Shown here in pieces: positions 37,318 to 50,330 of a stretch of DNA of 64,000 bases (its first letter is position 1; each line of letters opens with the position of its first letter). The notes beneath the pieces were generated by a model, which was not told the DNA's origin, did no database searches, and worked only from the letters and a program-made list of their open reading frames with translations. A program made the translations under genes and the position numbers. Source of the stretch: Lomentospora prolificans (lineage: Eukaryota; Ascomycota; Sordariomycetes; Microascales; Microascaceae); NCBI GenBank assembly GCA_029532625.1, contig JARFXM010000004.1:3968001-4032000 (forward strand). Direction: 5' to 3'.

Positions 37318-40300
37318 GGTTGCAACGCTCACAAGCTCTTCGAAACTGGGCAGAAGAAGCTCTTGGAATACAAACTGAGAATGAGAAGTCGTCCCGATTC
37401 AACTACACCGCGGCCGGCTTGACGTGTTTGGTGAAGAGCGCAAGGGTCAACCTTGGAAGATTCAACGGAAAGAAGAGGAAAGCAAAGGAAGGATTGGTGT
37501 AGGAATATCAACTTTGCGAGAAGCGCGAGCAATTGTCGGGCTGGAGCTAGCGACAGACGCCAGATCTGCAATGCAATGATAATATCGGATGCTATTACTT
37601 ATTTAATGTTAGCAATGGCCCCCAACTCACTTAGGTTCATCGGGAAGGTTGCTCTGAACAGGGTAAAGAAAAGCTGTGTGGCACACGGGAACAGGAACCC
37701 GTTCCATACAGAAGTCCATGCATCATCAATGTACATAATAAACGTCCCTGCATGGCAGGTGTGCAGTCCGTTTGCGGAGGAACTGGGCAGGCACAGGCTC
37801 TCGGATAGGACATCTGACTGCAGGCGAGAATCAAGATGGCCATCCACAGATGGGCGAGGTTGCAAGCAACGACATTGAAGGCTTTGGTCCGAAAACACTT
37901 GACACCAGCCATCCCAGCCGGTGCCGAGGCAGTGGTACGCAATGATTCGCCAGACATGTACACAAGCGCCTCCGAACGAGACTCAAGTACTGCTCCGGCG
38001 AACCGAAAAGAGCTGGAGGGCTTTGTGGATAGCGGGGCGGAGATCTAAATGCCACTGGACATCTGCAATCCATTGATGGATGTGATACAAGGACAGCTCC
38101 CTACGAACCGCTTTTGAACCCCTGTACACGTATAAAAAAATAGAATAAAATAAAAACCAAGAGCAAAAGGGTGAGCTGGGCACCACCCCAATCAGGCCCA
38201 ACACGGGGCCCAGCCGAAGAAAGATGAAAAAGCAAATTAGCAGGAAACAGTCTTTTAAGCTTACCTTGAAATGACACTCGACGTCAATACTACACTCTGT
38301 CCAAATCAACGCGCCTCGAAACCGTCGTCTTGTACAAGTATGCAGTTAGAGGTTGTGCTTGTCAACCTACCAGCATGGTAACTCCTACAATTGGCGCGCA
38401 ACCCGCTTGTACAGAAGGGCCGCAAGAGGGACGTGTCTTGAGGCCTGGAAGCAGTCTTACCAAGAGTAGGGGCGCGACAGCACGGCAAATCTTTGGCAGG
38501 GGAACCGAGTCGAGGTCAGGAGCAGCCCGACTTAAATCTGTTCGCGGCAACGGTCGTCTATGAAGACCCGCTGGTTTTCAAGGCGGAAGTGCGACGAGAT
38601 GAACTTTCGCCTAGATTTCGAATAAATCGATCGAAGTTATTCGGATATCGCAAGGCTTGGGCGCAGAAAAATGGATGTTTCTATGGTGGAGACTCAAGAA
38701 GAAGGTAACCGCGCTGGCCCTAAATTGGCGGTACGAACACTGCCAATGGATCGTGAGGATTAATGTACGAAGATCAAGCTGAGAGAGGTAGTAGTGGTGC
38801 TTGGGACCTCGGGAAGACGTAAATCGGCCAGGCGGTGGGCTTAAACGGGAATAATAAACACTACGAAGGGTCAACAGACGACTGACTCTACCTTCGCTTT
38901 CGGGGCCGACCAATAAACTTGTGGTACTGTTCAATGCTTTTTCTAGAGAAGTCGCAAACGCGATTCGAATATAATGGTTCTCGCTTAGTAGGGAAGGGCG
39001 CCAAAATCTCTTTGATAGTATCGTCTGGCTGTCCGTGTTTCTTGCGTCTGTGTGTGGGTGATATAACTTGATCGACTACCATAAATGTTGTGGAGAGAAG
39101 CAGAATTGGTAACCGAAGACGTTTGAGACATATAGATTCCAAGAAAGACCCGTAATTTAGGGCTCTGTCGAGGATAAGTGGGCGAAATGGGTTAAAAGTC
39201 TTTCTCGACAGAAACTCTTCATGAGATGGAAGCTTATGATGGAAGAACAAGGCTTCAACGAGCAGGCACTACAGTAATAGGAGATAGCCGGGAGCTGACT
39301 ATCCCTTGACCTTCCAAGACCCCAGGAAGTATCCCAAAGATGATTTAGCATGGAGAGTACATTCTCACCTACAAGCCATCACAAGGAGAGAAATACAAGG
39401 ATCCATTTGAAGATACCGGATTTCGACGTCGCTCTTTGCTAATACTACACTAGTCTAGTCCCAGAGGGAGACACAGGGGGATGGGTACAAGGATGTGGGC
39501 CACTCTAATAGTGGTTGGAGCCTAACGTCCAGAGGCCACCAGCTTCCATTAGTGAGAATCCTCCATGGTCTGCTCATAGCCCTGTTATGGGCACCACCAC
39601 GAGCAGACCACGCGCAGAACAAATTGCTGTCATGTACCAGAACTTTATCTTACCGGTACCTCTCCCAAATCCGAGCACACCAACAAGCCGTGTGGAATAA
39701 TGGTGCTAGACTAGAATTCGAGCGCGCAAAGAAGCAAAACTTCCTGTTAGTGACAATAAGGCCAAGAGCATAAGGGATTCATTCCCGTGGGCGGGTTGTA
39801 GGCTCCACATTAATATGTTGGAGGCAGCATGTTACGTGCCATGCGTACAGACTCATGGAAGTGATCCATGGATATTTTCAGTATTGCCACGCCTCGTTGG
39901 TCTCGCATGGGTGTTGCGTTCATGTACAGAGATGTACTGAGGTAAGGTGGTATTTATCAGCCAGCCCCACGACCTCCCGAATGACACTCGACGAGGCCCT
40001 CTCCATCAAAGCGGTTTGGACAATCTACTATGGAAGGGCGCGCGATGCATTACCGAGAAAGTCCCAAAGAACCAACTGGTGCGCATAGCTCTTCGAGAAG
40101 GGAACAAGCAAAATCGTCCCATCGCGTGGCCGACGCGGCCCTTCGATGCTTTTTTATCCTTATGCATCAACTATCTCCAGCCTTATACGGAGGACGTTGG
40201 ACGGATACTTGCACTTGTCGAGTGCTCAGTGCGATAGAGAACAATGCCGAAAATGTACCTTTATGTCAGGAACGTACCTGGTTCAGGCCGTGTCGAGGGT

Positions 40301-41095
40301 CGCACACGCCATATTAGTACATATATCCCATTGATGGCCCTCGCTGGGACGCGATAAGTCGGGTGAGAGCTCCTTCAGCGTCAAGGGTTCGACGTTTTTT
40401 CCAAGTTCCTGGATTTCGGGGACCTAGCTTGGGGTCACTAGCGCAAACAAGGACATCATAAGGCAGGCAGTCACACCGGTGACATGCGCTAGGATGTTGT
40501 ATCTTGGTTGATCGGGGCCAAGTTGGTGGAAAAGTCAGTGCTAGCTGCAAAGATCAAGGAAAAAGCACCAAATTCGAGAGACAGCAGCTTCACGCCCTTG
40601 GGTCCTCCCTTCCTCCATGAGTGCCCTCGGCCAGTCTCTGTGGTAAGCGGTCGATTCTCGAGCATAAGTCTGTCCTTCAAAGTGCTTTTTAAAAGTGAAG
40701 AACCTCATCCGTTGCTCTAATACATCGCGCCCACCACGCCTAACTATATCAGGAATAACCGAGTGGAAAATGGAATTTTGGCTTCCTTCGATCAAGGAGC
40801 GTGGCGGCTTGACTATGAGGTAGTAAGCCCTGACTATCTCGTCAAGTAATTTCTAGCGCATGTGGCTCATTTGCAGTTCCTATCAGCTTTACGTCACCAA
40901 TACCCGTACCTCTCGCGGCCTTGACACCATCGAGTGTTCAAACTTGTGGCCCCTCCGCTACTATGAGCCAGCTAGAGGCGGTCGGGTTCAGTGTTGCTCT
41001 TGTTGTAGGCCTGAGTTGAGTAGCACCATAATATAAATTAGTCGGGCTATTTTAGCCTCTGCGCTCCAGTATCATGCAATTTTACACCCTTTCGA

Positions 41096-41446
41096 CTAAT
41101 AGCTCTCTATTTTCTTCTCAACGTCACGCTGCCCTTCTAGAAAGGCAAGTTGTTTCGCAATCAGCATGCTTGTGTTGTGCGTAGCTTCAATCATTCCAAG
41201 AGCTTGCTGTACCTTGATGTATGTACAAATTGTGAGGCATCGGCCGAATATCAAAGTCTGAGCTCCGTTGATGTGGAAAATCGAAACAAGCAGATCAACC
41301 CCAGGGGGAGGCTTCCAATGCCCATAGTAACGGTTTATGAAGTAATCGTTATTTCCTTGTTCTTGGTACACGACCTGCACTGCAACGTTAAGTACAGAGC
41401 CGGTCCAGCGCGAGTTTGAGTCGACATGAACGCTCGGCTCGGTAGC
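41096..41446 (-). pseudogene. protein-like open frame of unknown origin (possible exon or remnant)
   Basis: 116 codons between two stops, without a good ATG at its start. Segments such as VQVVYQEQGNNDYFINRYYG and ALGMIEATHNTSMLIAKQLA look more like real protein than the neighbouring frames. I cannot identify a family. A TAG at the upstream end (GATAG) could be a splice acceptor, making this a 3' exon; otherwise it may be a gene remnant. Confidence 0.25.
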
Positions 41447-44400
41447 CTATCATGGCAAGTTGCAGCAGGGATGAAGCCCAGACGCGGAGAGCAGAAACGG
41501 TGGTGACCAGCGTGCGCCAAGATGACCCTGGGATGGTGACTCCCACTAGCGCCCCCTGGTGTCATTTCCGACTACCCTTGTCTGTCGCAGGTCCAGGGCA
41601 CTATCCTTTGGTACGGAACTCTCCGCTGGATATCCTCACACCAGAGTGTTTCCGTACTGTTCCTCGCGCGCTCCCCCCCCTTTCCTTCCTTCTCCTTTCA
41701 CTTTGCGCTATTATTTGGTCGACTCCAACGCGACATACGAAGTAAATGGGCAACGAGGCATGAATCTAGCAAGACCGACAAGTATGGGGACTCATTTCAG
41801 GAATTCGATTGTGGTTCCATTCCAGCAATGTCAGTGCTCTCTCATTGATTATCGATGCGACCGCGCCAGAAACTATCAAACATTAGGCAAGCAATGCATT
41901 AGGATTACAAGATACAAGATACAGAGAAGCACAGTACGAGCTTACAGCAAGAAGATCTCCCATTGCAATGCCATCGGAAGATTATGAAGGAAACAACTAC
42001 CAGACGCTGGACGCCTCTCTGTAGCAAACAAGCCGAATAATTAGTATAGATCACAGCTGGTTCGCCCGGTTTCTCGAACGAACTCATGTCAACACTAGCC
42101 TCAGCTAGAAGCCATGAGCATCGACTTTCGTTAATGGCATAACCCCTAGAAAACTGATAGAGTTGTATAAAGCTTCTTTATCCAAGACCGCCTGTGATAT
42201 CCTGCCCAGAAGATCTTACGCATTCAGGCTTTACATGGGGTGTACGTTTATCGTCTTCGATAGCTCTCTTAGGTACCACAAGTACTTCTCCATAAAGTGG
42301 CAGGATGTTGGATCCATCATCCTTATTATTATAATACGCAGAACTGAGCAGAAGATTACTTCGTATGTCTTCCAGCCGCCCCACCCTAGTCTTATCCAAA
42401 AAAGGAACCACCCCTGCTCAGACTCCAGGCCTGGCTCTCTCCCCGATAATTATTTCCTCCAGCATACCCATCCAATTTCACATCACACGAGCTCCCTTTA
42501 CAAGTAAAATGAGGCAGTATTACTATTCCCCTTTCACATTTCATAGTGCAGTGTGTGAGGTCCTGAAGACCTTCTGTAACCCCTTATTCACATCGACGCA
42601 AGTTCAGAAATATCAGCATGACTGCACTAATTCCCAGAACTCTGTCCAAACTTGTGGCGTAGCTAAGGGGTAACTTGAGAAAAAATCTTGTCAGCAGCTG
42701 CCCAGGACGAGTGACGAGCTGTCTCTCAACTGATCAGGAATCAGGATGGGGGAGTCGAACTGACACCCCCTCCTTTCAGTCACCGACATCGACAAACACA
42801 CAAAACGATGGTCGAATAGTAGAGGCAGGGCGAGAGAAAGCAGCGAGCGAAGAGCAAGCGGGCCAGCTATCCACCCGACAGAGCGCTCAGATTACACTTG
42901 TGAATCGCGGAAGCTTGTCCTTGGGAACAGAGGATAGCGAGGATACAATGCGGTTTTCTTGTGCTGGTGACTTTCACTGCCAGTACGGCCAGCAGAACGC
43001 TGTAAATGAAGCGCAATCTCAATCACTCCGCACCAAAATCCTTCGCCAGGCACCTGGCCCTCCATTCCCCACTTAACAGCAATCGAGGCCATGATAGTCT
43101 TCGACTGCTCAGCCGGTGCTTGGTTCTCCTCTTGATTCGAGACACATTTTACGGTTGCTTAGCTTTTCCGTCTATTATTAGGCCGCTCTTCAACCTTCCT
43201 ACCTGTATAAATTCCAGGAAGTACAAAGGAACGGGGGAAAGATCCTAAGAGCTTGCCCGAGGCCGAGCTTTCCTAAGCACACCCCACCCTATCACTGATC
43301 TTCTTTCGTTCCTTCCCATTCCGTTCTAAGCTAATCAGAGGAGGGTGACAGCGGGAAGGTGGAGGAAGAAGGTCAGCTTAGAATGCCGAGGTGGACAAGG
43401 AGGGCCCGGCAAAGATCTTCCGTCGTACCCCTATTTTCGTCGGCCAAAGAGCAGGGGCTGCGAGAGATGATGGGAGTGCCCAGGGACATCTTAGACCAGA
43501 TCGTGCGTGACGAACTGATTCTTACCGTTCAAGCTTCCAGTGCTCATTTGCAGAATGCGGTTCCATACTATCACACTTACCCCGGAGGGAATGGTCTCTC
43601 TCTTCACGGGACGAGGCGCTGTATCCTCTCCTGAGGCTGACGCTGTCAGATGCCAGCCACACCACCCATCAGTATATTAGGCCTATTCCCCATCCAGCTT
43701 AGAGCATCCAACTAGCGCCACGCTCCTGGAAGTCGTTTAGGGGGAGGTGCCCCAAATTACCTACCTACCTTGCCGGCCTCAACTGGCAATTCCAATACCA
43801 AGCCGGCGGTAGCCCTTATTGTGAGTGACGAAAATACGGGCCAGCGTTGGGAGGGATTCCCTGGAAACGGCTGAGATCAGCACATGGTGGGAGAGTCCGA
43901 TGGTAACAGTGCAGTGACGAGTGACAGCTGGCCCCTGGCACAGGACCCAGGACGTCTCGTCGATAAACCACTGCCTATCCGTATGCGTCGAAGCGAGATC
44001 AAGCCTCTCAGTCCCCACCCTAACTGGCGACCATCCAATCCGAGGCTCACGACCTCAAACTCACCAGAGACGAGCATGCACCACTCAAGAGAACAAGAAA
44101 TGCAGGCGAGTATCGCGCGGAACATTGTCAATGGCGGGATCGACGCTCGGGCGTTGAGCATCACTTCCGCGGCTGCCCCCTTCGTTTGGTATCTCGCTTG
44201 CGACGTCGCAATGCATGATATTAGTGTCTCCCTCCATTGGGCTCAAAACTCACAATTTTGCTTGTTCCCCTACAAGTATTATTGTCGGTACAATTGCGAA
44301 ACCAGGACCTTGCCTTGTTATCGGCAACAATATTGCCCCGATATCATTTGTCTCTTTGTGATACTGGACCCGGCGTACTGGTGTCCCAGCCGGAGGCATA

Positions 44401-45309
44401 ACAGGTAGTTTCTTTGCTCTCGATGCGCTTGTGCCCCTGTTTCAAGCAGTCTTCCTCAAACCTTGAGGATTTCTTGACAAATGCCGCATGTGCTTGTCAA
44501 ACTGCGTCCCCACGTCATGGCTCCAGAACCAGGTTCGCTCCCGTTACATAGTCGTGATCATGCGGGTATCTGTCATGGTTCGGGACAAGCACCAGATGAC
44601 AATCGGCAGCACTCAAGTGCGGCGATTTGCGGCGACTGGGCGAGGACAACGACGTGGTCAGGGAAGCTGATGATCCAAAGGGATCCCTGCCACCATGGCT
44701 CGCCCCGGTCGGTACTCTGCACTAGCCCTTCACACCTTGAGGAAAATTAACCTTGTAATACATAACCCACACAGCCTTATGAATGCATGCGAAGCTTCCA
44801 ACCCAAGGCCAGCTGTGGTTGTCTAGGTTGGCCTTGTTCGCCGCTAGTGTCTTCGTCCGCCTGGGACAAGTATCGACGGATACCGCGGTAATACTGGCCC
44901 TTCCTTTCCGTGACCACGCTCTCGTACTTCGTACGTATCGCAGCATGTCCAACCCGCATCCCGCGATGCCTGTCGCACTCCGCACTCCCAGATACTCAAA
45001 AGCGCACAGGTAGGGATGCAGGACTATGGCTGTTATGTGACAATGCAGAACAACCAAGGCGTCGCATAGACGAACCGGTGCCGACCCCTAAGCTTGGTTA
45101 CGCTCACCATCGTGGTGCACCTGCACAACCCTTAGGTGCAAACAATTCTTGATACCAAATCGCCACAGCACAGCCAGGACATCCAACTACGGACGACCAG
45201 CAGCAATGGTCCTGGTTCCAAGCTTTCCTTTGTCCTCCTCGACGCAGCACTTCGGACCGAAGTTATTTTACGACGGACCGACACGATGGACAAGGGAACG
45301 TCACGATCT

Positions 45310-45310
<1 letters not shown>

Positions 45311-45341
<31 letters not shown>
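45311..45341 (+). repeat. A31 homopolymer
   Basis: Thirty-one consecutive A bases in gene-poor DNA. No flanking duplication was found by eye. Confidence 0.95.
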
Positions 45342-45343
<2 letters not shown>

Positions 45344-47354
45344 CTTGACACCACTCATCCAATCCCAACCCTCGCAAACTTTCCCAGTGCATTCTCTTTG
45401 TCACGTAAAGGGATTGTCAATGCATTATATGACAGTATATGCGACGCACGATCTCTCGCTGGCGATCTCTTGGGTGAAGGCATCCCCGTTTAGGCCAGCC
45501 CACAGCGAATCCACTTGGTACGGCGGGCGGTTCGATATGGACATAGGACGTCTTCACTTACCAATTCTTAATAAACCCGCGCGAAAATACCGATGGGGAG
45601 TGCGAGAGTGATTGCTAATATTATTTCATTTTGCTTTTCTCGTCAAATAGTATTCCGCTGCGTTTTCGAGACAGAGTTGACGAGTCGCGGAGCTAGTCGC
45701 TAGTCAACGGCGAAGCAGAGGCCGGTACGAAGCAACCCATTCGTGACGTCCGCCCGGGTGTGGTGACCCCCATCAAGCACTCAACAGAGTAGCGCCTAAC
45801 TACCAACGGACGGTATCACCTAATACCAGCAGTACCGAAAAAGCAAATCGGGAGGGTGCATGCGACCGTGATGGAGTGTCTACTAGAGTACGCTATTTCT
45901 AATTGAAGCCAGGCAGTCCTTGGCCTTAACAAGCATTTTGATGTCTAACATTCCATGTTGAGGCGGAAGTTATTATGGGTATTGGCCCATCTAGATCAGC
46001 CCGCCACGCGCGACCCCGCTTGGATCTAGCATGTTTCCTTTTTCCTATCGTCCAGTTCGTATTACTTATTTGCTTGTTTAATCCCCAGCCGGTATCAAGG
46101 TGGAAAGGCTTCTTGCCACGAGTCTCGCTTGAGCGCTATCCAGCACGATAGACGTCACCCATATGTCAGCAGTACAGGCTCTCCTGTACACTGCTTTCGG
46201 GAGCACTCGTTGCTATCAACAGGGTTTGTTGATGTCCTCATTGAAGCTGGTTAATCATGTTGGTTGGAGATTCCGTTCACAAGGCGAGCTCTCGGACATG
46301 ATGTTGAGGACATCGCGTGCAGCCAACACAGTGGTCCTGGGCAACTGTCCGCTTTAGTTCCAGTGTTCCCACGACGCATATCCTACCAACCGGTGCCCCC
46401 ATGGAAGGAAGCGTGCGGTTCATAAAGAAGCAAATGGGGCTTGACTATTCACGCACCGTGGCGTCGGAGCCCACTAGACATCCGGACGGTCGAAGGCTTG
46501 CTTTTTGTTTCTCTCCTTCCCTTCTCGTAGCATCACCCCAGGCTCTCCGATTCACACACCACCTGCCATGTGGCCTGTCTCATTCACAAACGAGGTGAGG
46601 CACTGCGCCCGCATTGGCCTCTTGCTTTTGCTCTCCTCTCATTGACCCACAATGATCTCGGAACTCGTTTCTCTTCTGTTGCTATCACAGGGCATGGCCA
46701 TTCTAGAAGCGCCGAGGTCGAAGAAGAATGATGGTGACCCAGATCGGAGGAGGTGATGATCCGCCGCCAACAGCCCGCCGGAAGTCGAGTTCTTAGCCTG
46801 GGTTGCTTGGCTTTTTATTTTTCTTTTCTTGACCAGCAAAATAACGGCTACACCGAGTTGACCCTGCTCAAAGGCGGTTTATGGGAAATTCTATAGGGGT
46901 AATTGGATGATGAGTCAATGTTCACCACGCCCAAGCAGGCCTTTCATGCCGTCTCAGCCTTAAAACGGAACGAACAGACACACGTCGATACGGTCGATAT
47001 TTCCCTTCTCCGCTCTAACGGGGAATGAGCAAGAGAGGATGTCTCATCTCGATTAATCCCGCGTCCGGGGATACCTGAGCGTACAGTGGTAACAATACGC
47101 CTCGAAGTACACCACACTTCTCAATGTCTATTGCTCGGGGGTGTGACGGCTGGCAGAGGCTCCAGAGGTACATACATCAAAGTGAAGCCTAGGGATAGCC
47201 CCGGTATTGAAATTCTGGTTCTAGTAGCCCAGTTATTCAAGTTGAGCTTCCAATCTTCAGTGAATTCACCTTGATTTGGGGTTGGTTTTCTCTTTTAGTC
47301 TCATTCGCGCCCTCAACATGGGGGGTTTATGTTTTTTTTTTCTCCCTGCCCTAT

Positions 47355-47387
47355 GTGATGATGGAGAAACGTGTGATGATGGAGAAA
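47355..47387 (+). repeat. short tandem duplication, 18-bp period
   Basis: GTGATGATGGAGAAA occurs at 47355-47369 and again at 47373-47387, a perfect 15-base match with an 18-base period. Confidence 0.9.
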
Positions 47388-47726
47388 GGTGCGACAAGGT
47401 TCTTTTTTGACAGTCCTTTTTCCACACCAACAACGGCTTCTATTTCTGATCTTCCTGGTTTGATTGTAGCCATAATGCAAGGGGGGTGTACAATGAGGAA
47501 CCCCGTTGAAAATACCTTCATAGTGAAGTCAGATCTCGATCTGGTGGCTGGTTATGGGTTGGATGTGGCAGGGCAAACCAGGCAAAGTTGCTCTGCCCCC
47601 AAGCTGCAGGTTGTGTACATCCAGCTGCATCAACTCACAACGAAGGAGTGCAAAATGGTTGAGAAGATAGACCTAAACAAAAGCCTTTTTTGGATCTTGC
47701 AGGCAAACCTCGTTGGATATTGGCGG

Positions 47727-47743
47727 TTTTTTTTTTTTTTTTT
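47727..47743 (+). repeat. T17 homopolymer
   Basis: Seventeen consecutive T bases. It is one of several long A/T homopolymers in the window. Confidence 0.9.
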
Positions 47744-49351
47744 CTATTCAAGGTTACTTTTTCGCACTCTTGCTCGAGACACCCCCTTTCCCCTATGGAG
47801 CTTCCGCCCGTTCACCGCTGGCTGATCAGGTAGTCACAAGCAAAGCCAGGCATAGGAGGCATTGGAACCTTGGGGAGAGAGAAGCCAGTCACAGTTCTGA
47901 TTCGATAGCGACCAAGAGTGGGTCCTTTCCTCCAGCGGCGTGTTATGCCCAGCGCCCACAAATTACACTTGGCCGTCTTGCTGTGGGAATGGTTATCAGA
48001 CGAGCGCCGAGAGGAGGGGGAGATGGAAGGGTGTGTGGTGTGGGTTGGTTCTCGTTCACATGTATGACGGGTTTGCTGGCGCTCCACATGGGCTCATTAC
48101 TTGCAAGCAAAGGGCCGTACGGAAAGGTGTAGGTTACGGAGTACGGGAAACAAGCCAGCGCCTCTCGAAGTGGAGTGGGCGGACAGGTGAGCTACTCTCC
48201 CTGCGCTTCGAGTGTCATGGTTGTGCGAGGTTTCGCCCCCATCTGCTCGGCGATATGAGGAAGGCCGGGAGAGTGACAGATCAGCCCAGGTCCCTTGGCG
48301 AGCCTCTGATGAGCCAGGCACATTCCCCAATCAGTCCCGCACCACCAACCATACCAGCCAGCACCAGGCCCACATCCGACACTTGTTCCCGTGATGGAGC
48401 GGTCCTGTCCGTAGCGTGGTTGACGACTGTTTGTTATTAGTGCCGCCCACACAAACTCAGGTCTTAATACTTGGGGGGGGGGGGGATGGGGGCCACCCGC
48501 TGGCTAAACTTTGGGGAAGCCCCAAATACTCGTGCTAAACCAGGTGGACGCTCTGGCGCAGCCTGGGAGGACGACTGGGAAACCGGAGCATATCCATGCC
48601 GGCCCAACGCCACGGGTGATTGTGGGATCCTCCCTCATCCCCTGCTCGGCCATTTCTCCGCTCCTTGCTTTCTTTCCTCCATTATGAAAAGCAGCACAAT
48701 GGTGGTGGTGGTCCCGTCAGTCGGGTTCAAGACCGTAAGAGATCTGCACGGGGGGGGAGCTTGGGAGAGTGGAAACCCTGTCCAGAATGTCCGGCATTGC
48801 CCATGTCGGTTCCGCGCCCTGGCATACTGGTAAGCTGTAATAACTATTTCCTCTTTTTTAAATTTTTGCTTTATTTTTCTTTTATTTTTATTTTATTCCA
48901 TTTTCCTAATTTTCCCTCCCTTCTCCTTCCCTTCGTTCTGTTGCTCCCTAAGGGGAGTCGTTGGAGCGTCAGAGCGGGACCCTCCTCTCTCTCTTGGGCG
49001 CTTAATGAAGGTACTAATAAGGGGAAAAGGGAAGGGAACAAAATGTAGGACGAAATTCCCCTCAAATGCCGTAGGCTATTACTATCCATGCGGCGGCGCT
49101 GGTTGACGTTGAACAGGGGTAGGTAAGGGTAGCTCTGGAGAAAGAGACAAAAGAAGGCGACAAGGAACGGAACAGCTTCACTACGGATACCACCTTCGCA
49201 CGCTAATTTCCGAGAGCCATCAGGGGTTAATTACAAGTACATGAAGAGCCTTCGTTCAGCCCACATCCGTGCTAACCGGGCGGACAGGGCCTCTATTAGC
49301 GGAGCTGGCTCCGCCCAAGTGACATTGGAAGGGCCGTTGCAGGCGGCGGGT

Positions 49352-49355
<4 letters not shown>

Positions 49356-49384
<29 letters not shown>

Positions 49385-49400
49385 TGTGTGTGTGTGTGTT
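49356..49400 (+). repeat. compound microsatellite (GA)n(GT)n
   Basis: About thirteen GA units pass directly into about nine GT units and then degenerate GT-rich sequence to about 49420. Confidence 0.95.
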
Positions 49401-49911
49401 TGTGTGTGCGTGTGAGAGTGTGAATGATCAGCGAATTGTTTTACCGCGCAAGGAAAACGAGGTCGACCACCTGCAGACAAGAGAAATGATGGGGTCAACG
49501 AAGAAACGCGGGATTTGCGATATTAGCTCCCAAAGCCGGAAGGCGGAAGGTAGCTGGAGGCGAGGAGGAGCAGCATACGCACCCATACGCACGCCCACGC
49601 CCCTCCCGCGTCTTCCCTCTCCCAATAAGGTCCGAAGAAAGCAAACAATACGAACAGGGAGATGAGCTTCGCGAAGATACCTGCGGGTTCAGCAGGGTGA
49701 GAAAAGCGATACTGTATTCGGGAGTACCTGGTGTCCTTTCTTTACAAGTAGTACACGATGGTGGCCCTTGGAGCCATCACGTCACATCCATCACCATGGG
49801 CTATTTCTGTATTTCTGGGTGCTCTTGACGTTGACAAACTAGCTCCAATGGAAAACCCGGGTTCTCTCCCCCGGCGACGCATCCAACACATCCAACACAT
49901 CCACACATAAA

Positions 49912-49933
49912 ACACACACACACACACACACAC
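49912..49933 (+). repeat. (AC)11 microsatellite
   Basis: A perfect AC tract, preceded by two copies of ATCCAACACA at about 49880-49900. Confidence 0.95.
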
Positions 49934-50211
49934 GCATACACATCACACCCCTTCTGCCACCTCCCACGCCCCCCAATTTTCCTTTGCCCCCTAAACGTGC
50001 ATGGTGGGTTTCCCTTTCTTCCCAGGGCTCCCCCATACGAGGCGAGCTTGCAAGTCCCGATATTGCTGGATGCTACGCACGCTAAGCCCAGAGCGGTGAT
50101 CGTACCACACCTCTCACTCCCAAACGAACAGACGCGCTCCCGTCCCGACTGGCGGTCACTCTCCCCGTCGGTTGGTGGACTGGGAATGAAAAAACCACAA
50201 GGAACCAGAGG

Positions 50212-50239
50212 GACATTTTAGTTTTGACATTTTAGTTTT
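50212..50239 (+). repeat. perfect 14-bp tandem duplication
   Basis: GACATTTTAGTTTT is repeated twice without a spacer. Confidence 0.95.
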
Positions 50240-50277
50240 GCTTCGTATCAAGCCAGATTATCGAGAGAATAGCGCAA

Positions 50278-50279
<2 letters not shown>

Positions 50280-50318
<39 letters not shown>

Positions 50319-50330
50319 CACACACACACA
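50280..50330 (+). repeat. compound microsatellite (GA)17(CA)7
   Basis: A perfect GA tract followed by a CA tract, then a G9 run at about 50342. It is one of a run of microsatellites between 49.3 and 52.3 kb. Confidence 0.95.

Noticed and set aside
42745..42775. T-arm-like GGGGG..TTCGACT..CCCCC on minus
   Set aside because: The stem is too far from the TTCGACT loop for a tRNA, and no other arms are present; it is only a small hairpin.
43877..44164. Minus frame with signal-peptide-like MFRAILACISCSLEWCMLVS followed by GTGAGT
   Set aside because: No downstream exon in phase with a convincing acceptor; probably chance.
47271..47825. 184-codon plus frame
   Set aside because: Includes the 18-bp duplication and the T17 tract (poly-Phe), so it is low-complexity chance coding.
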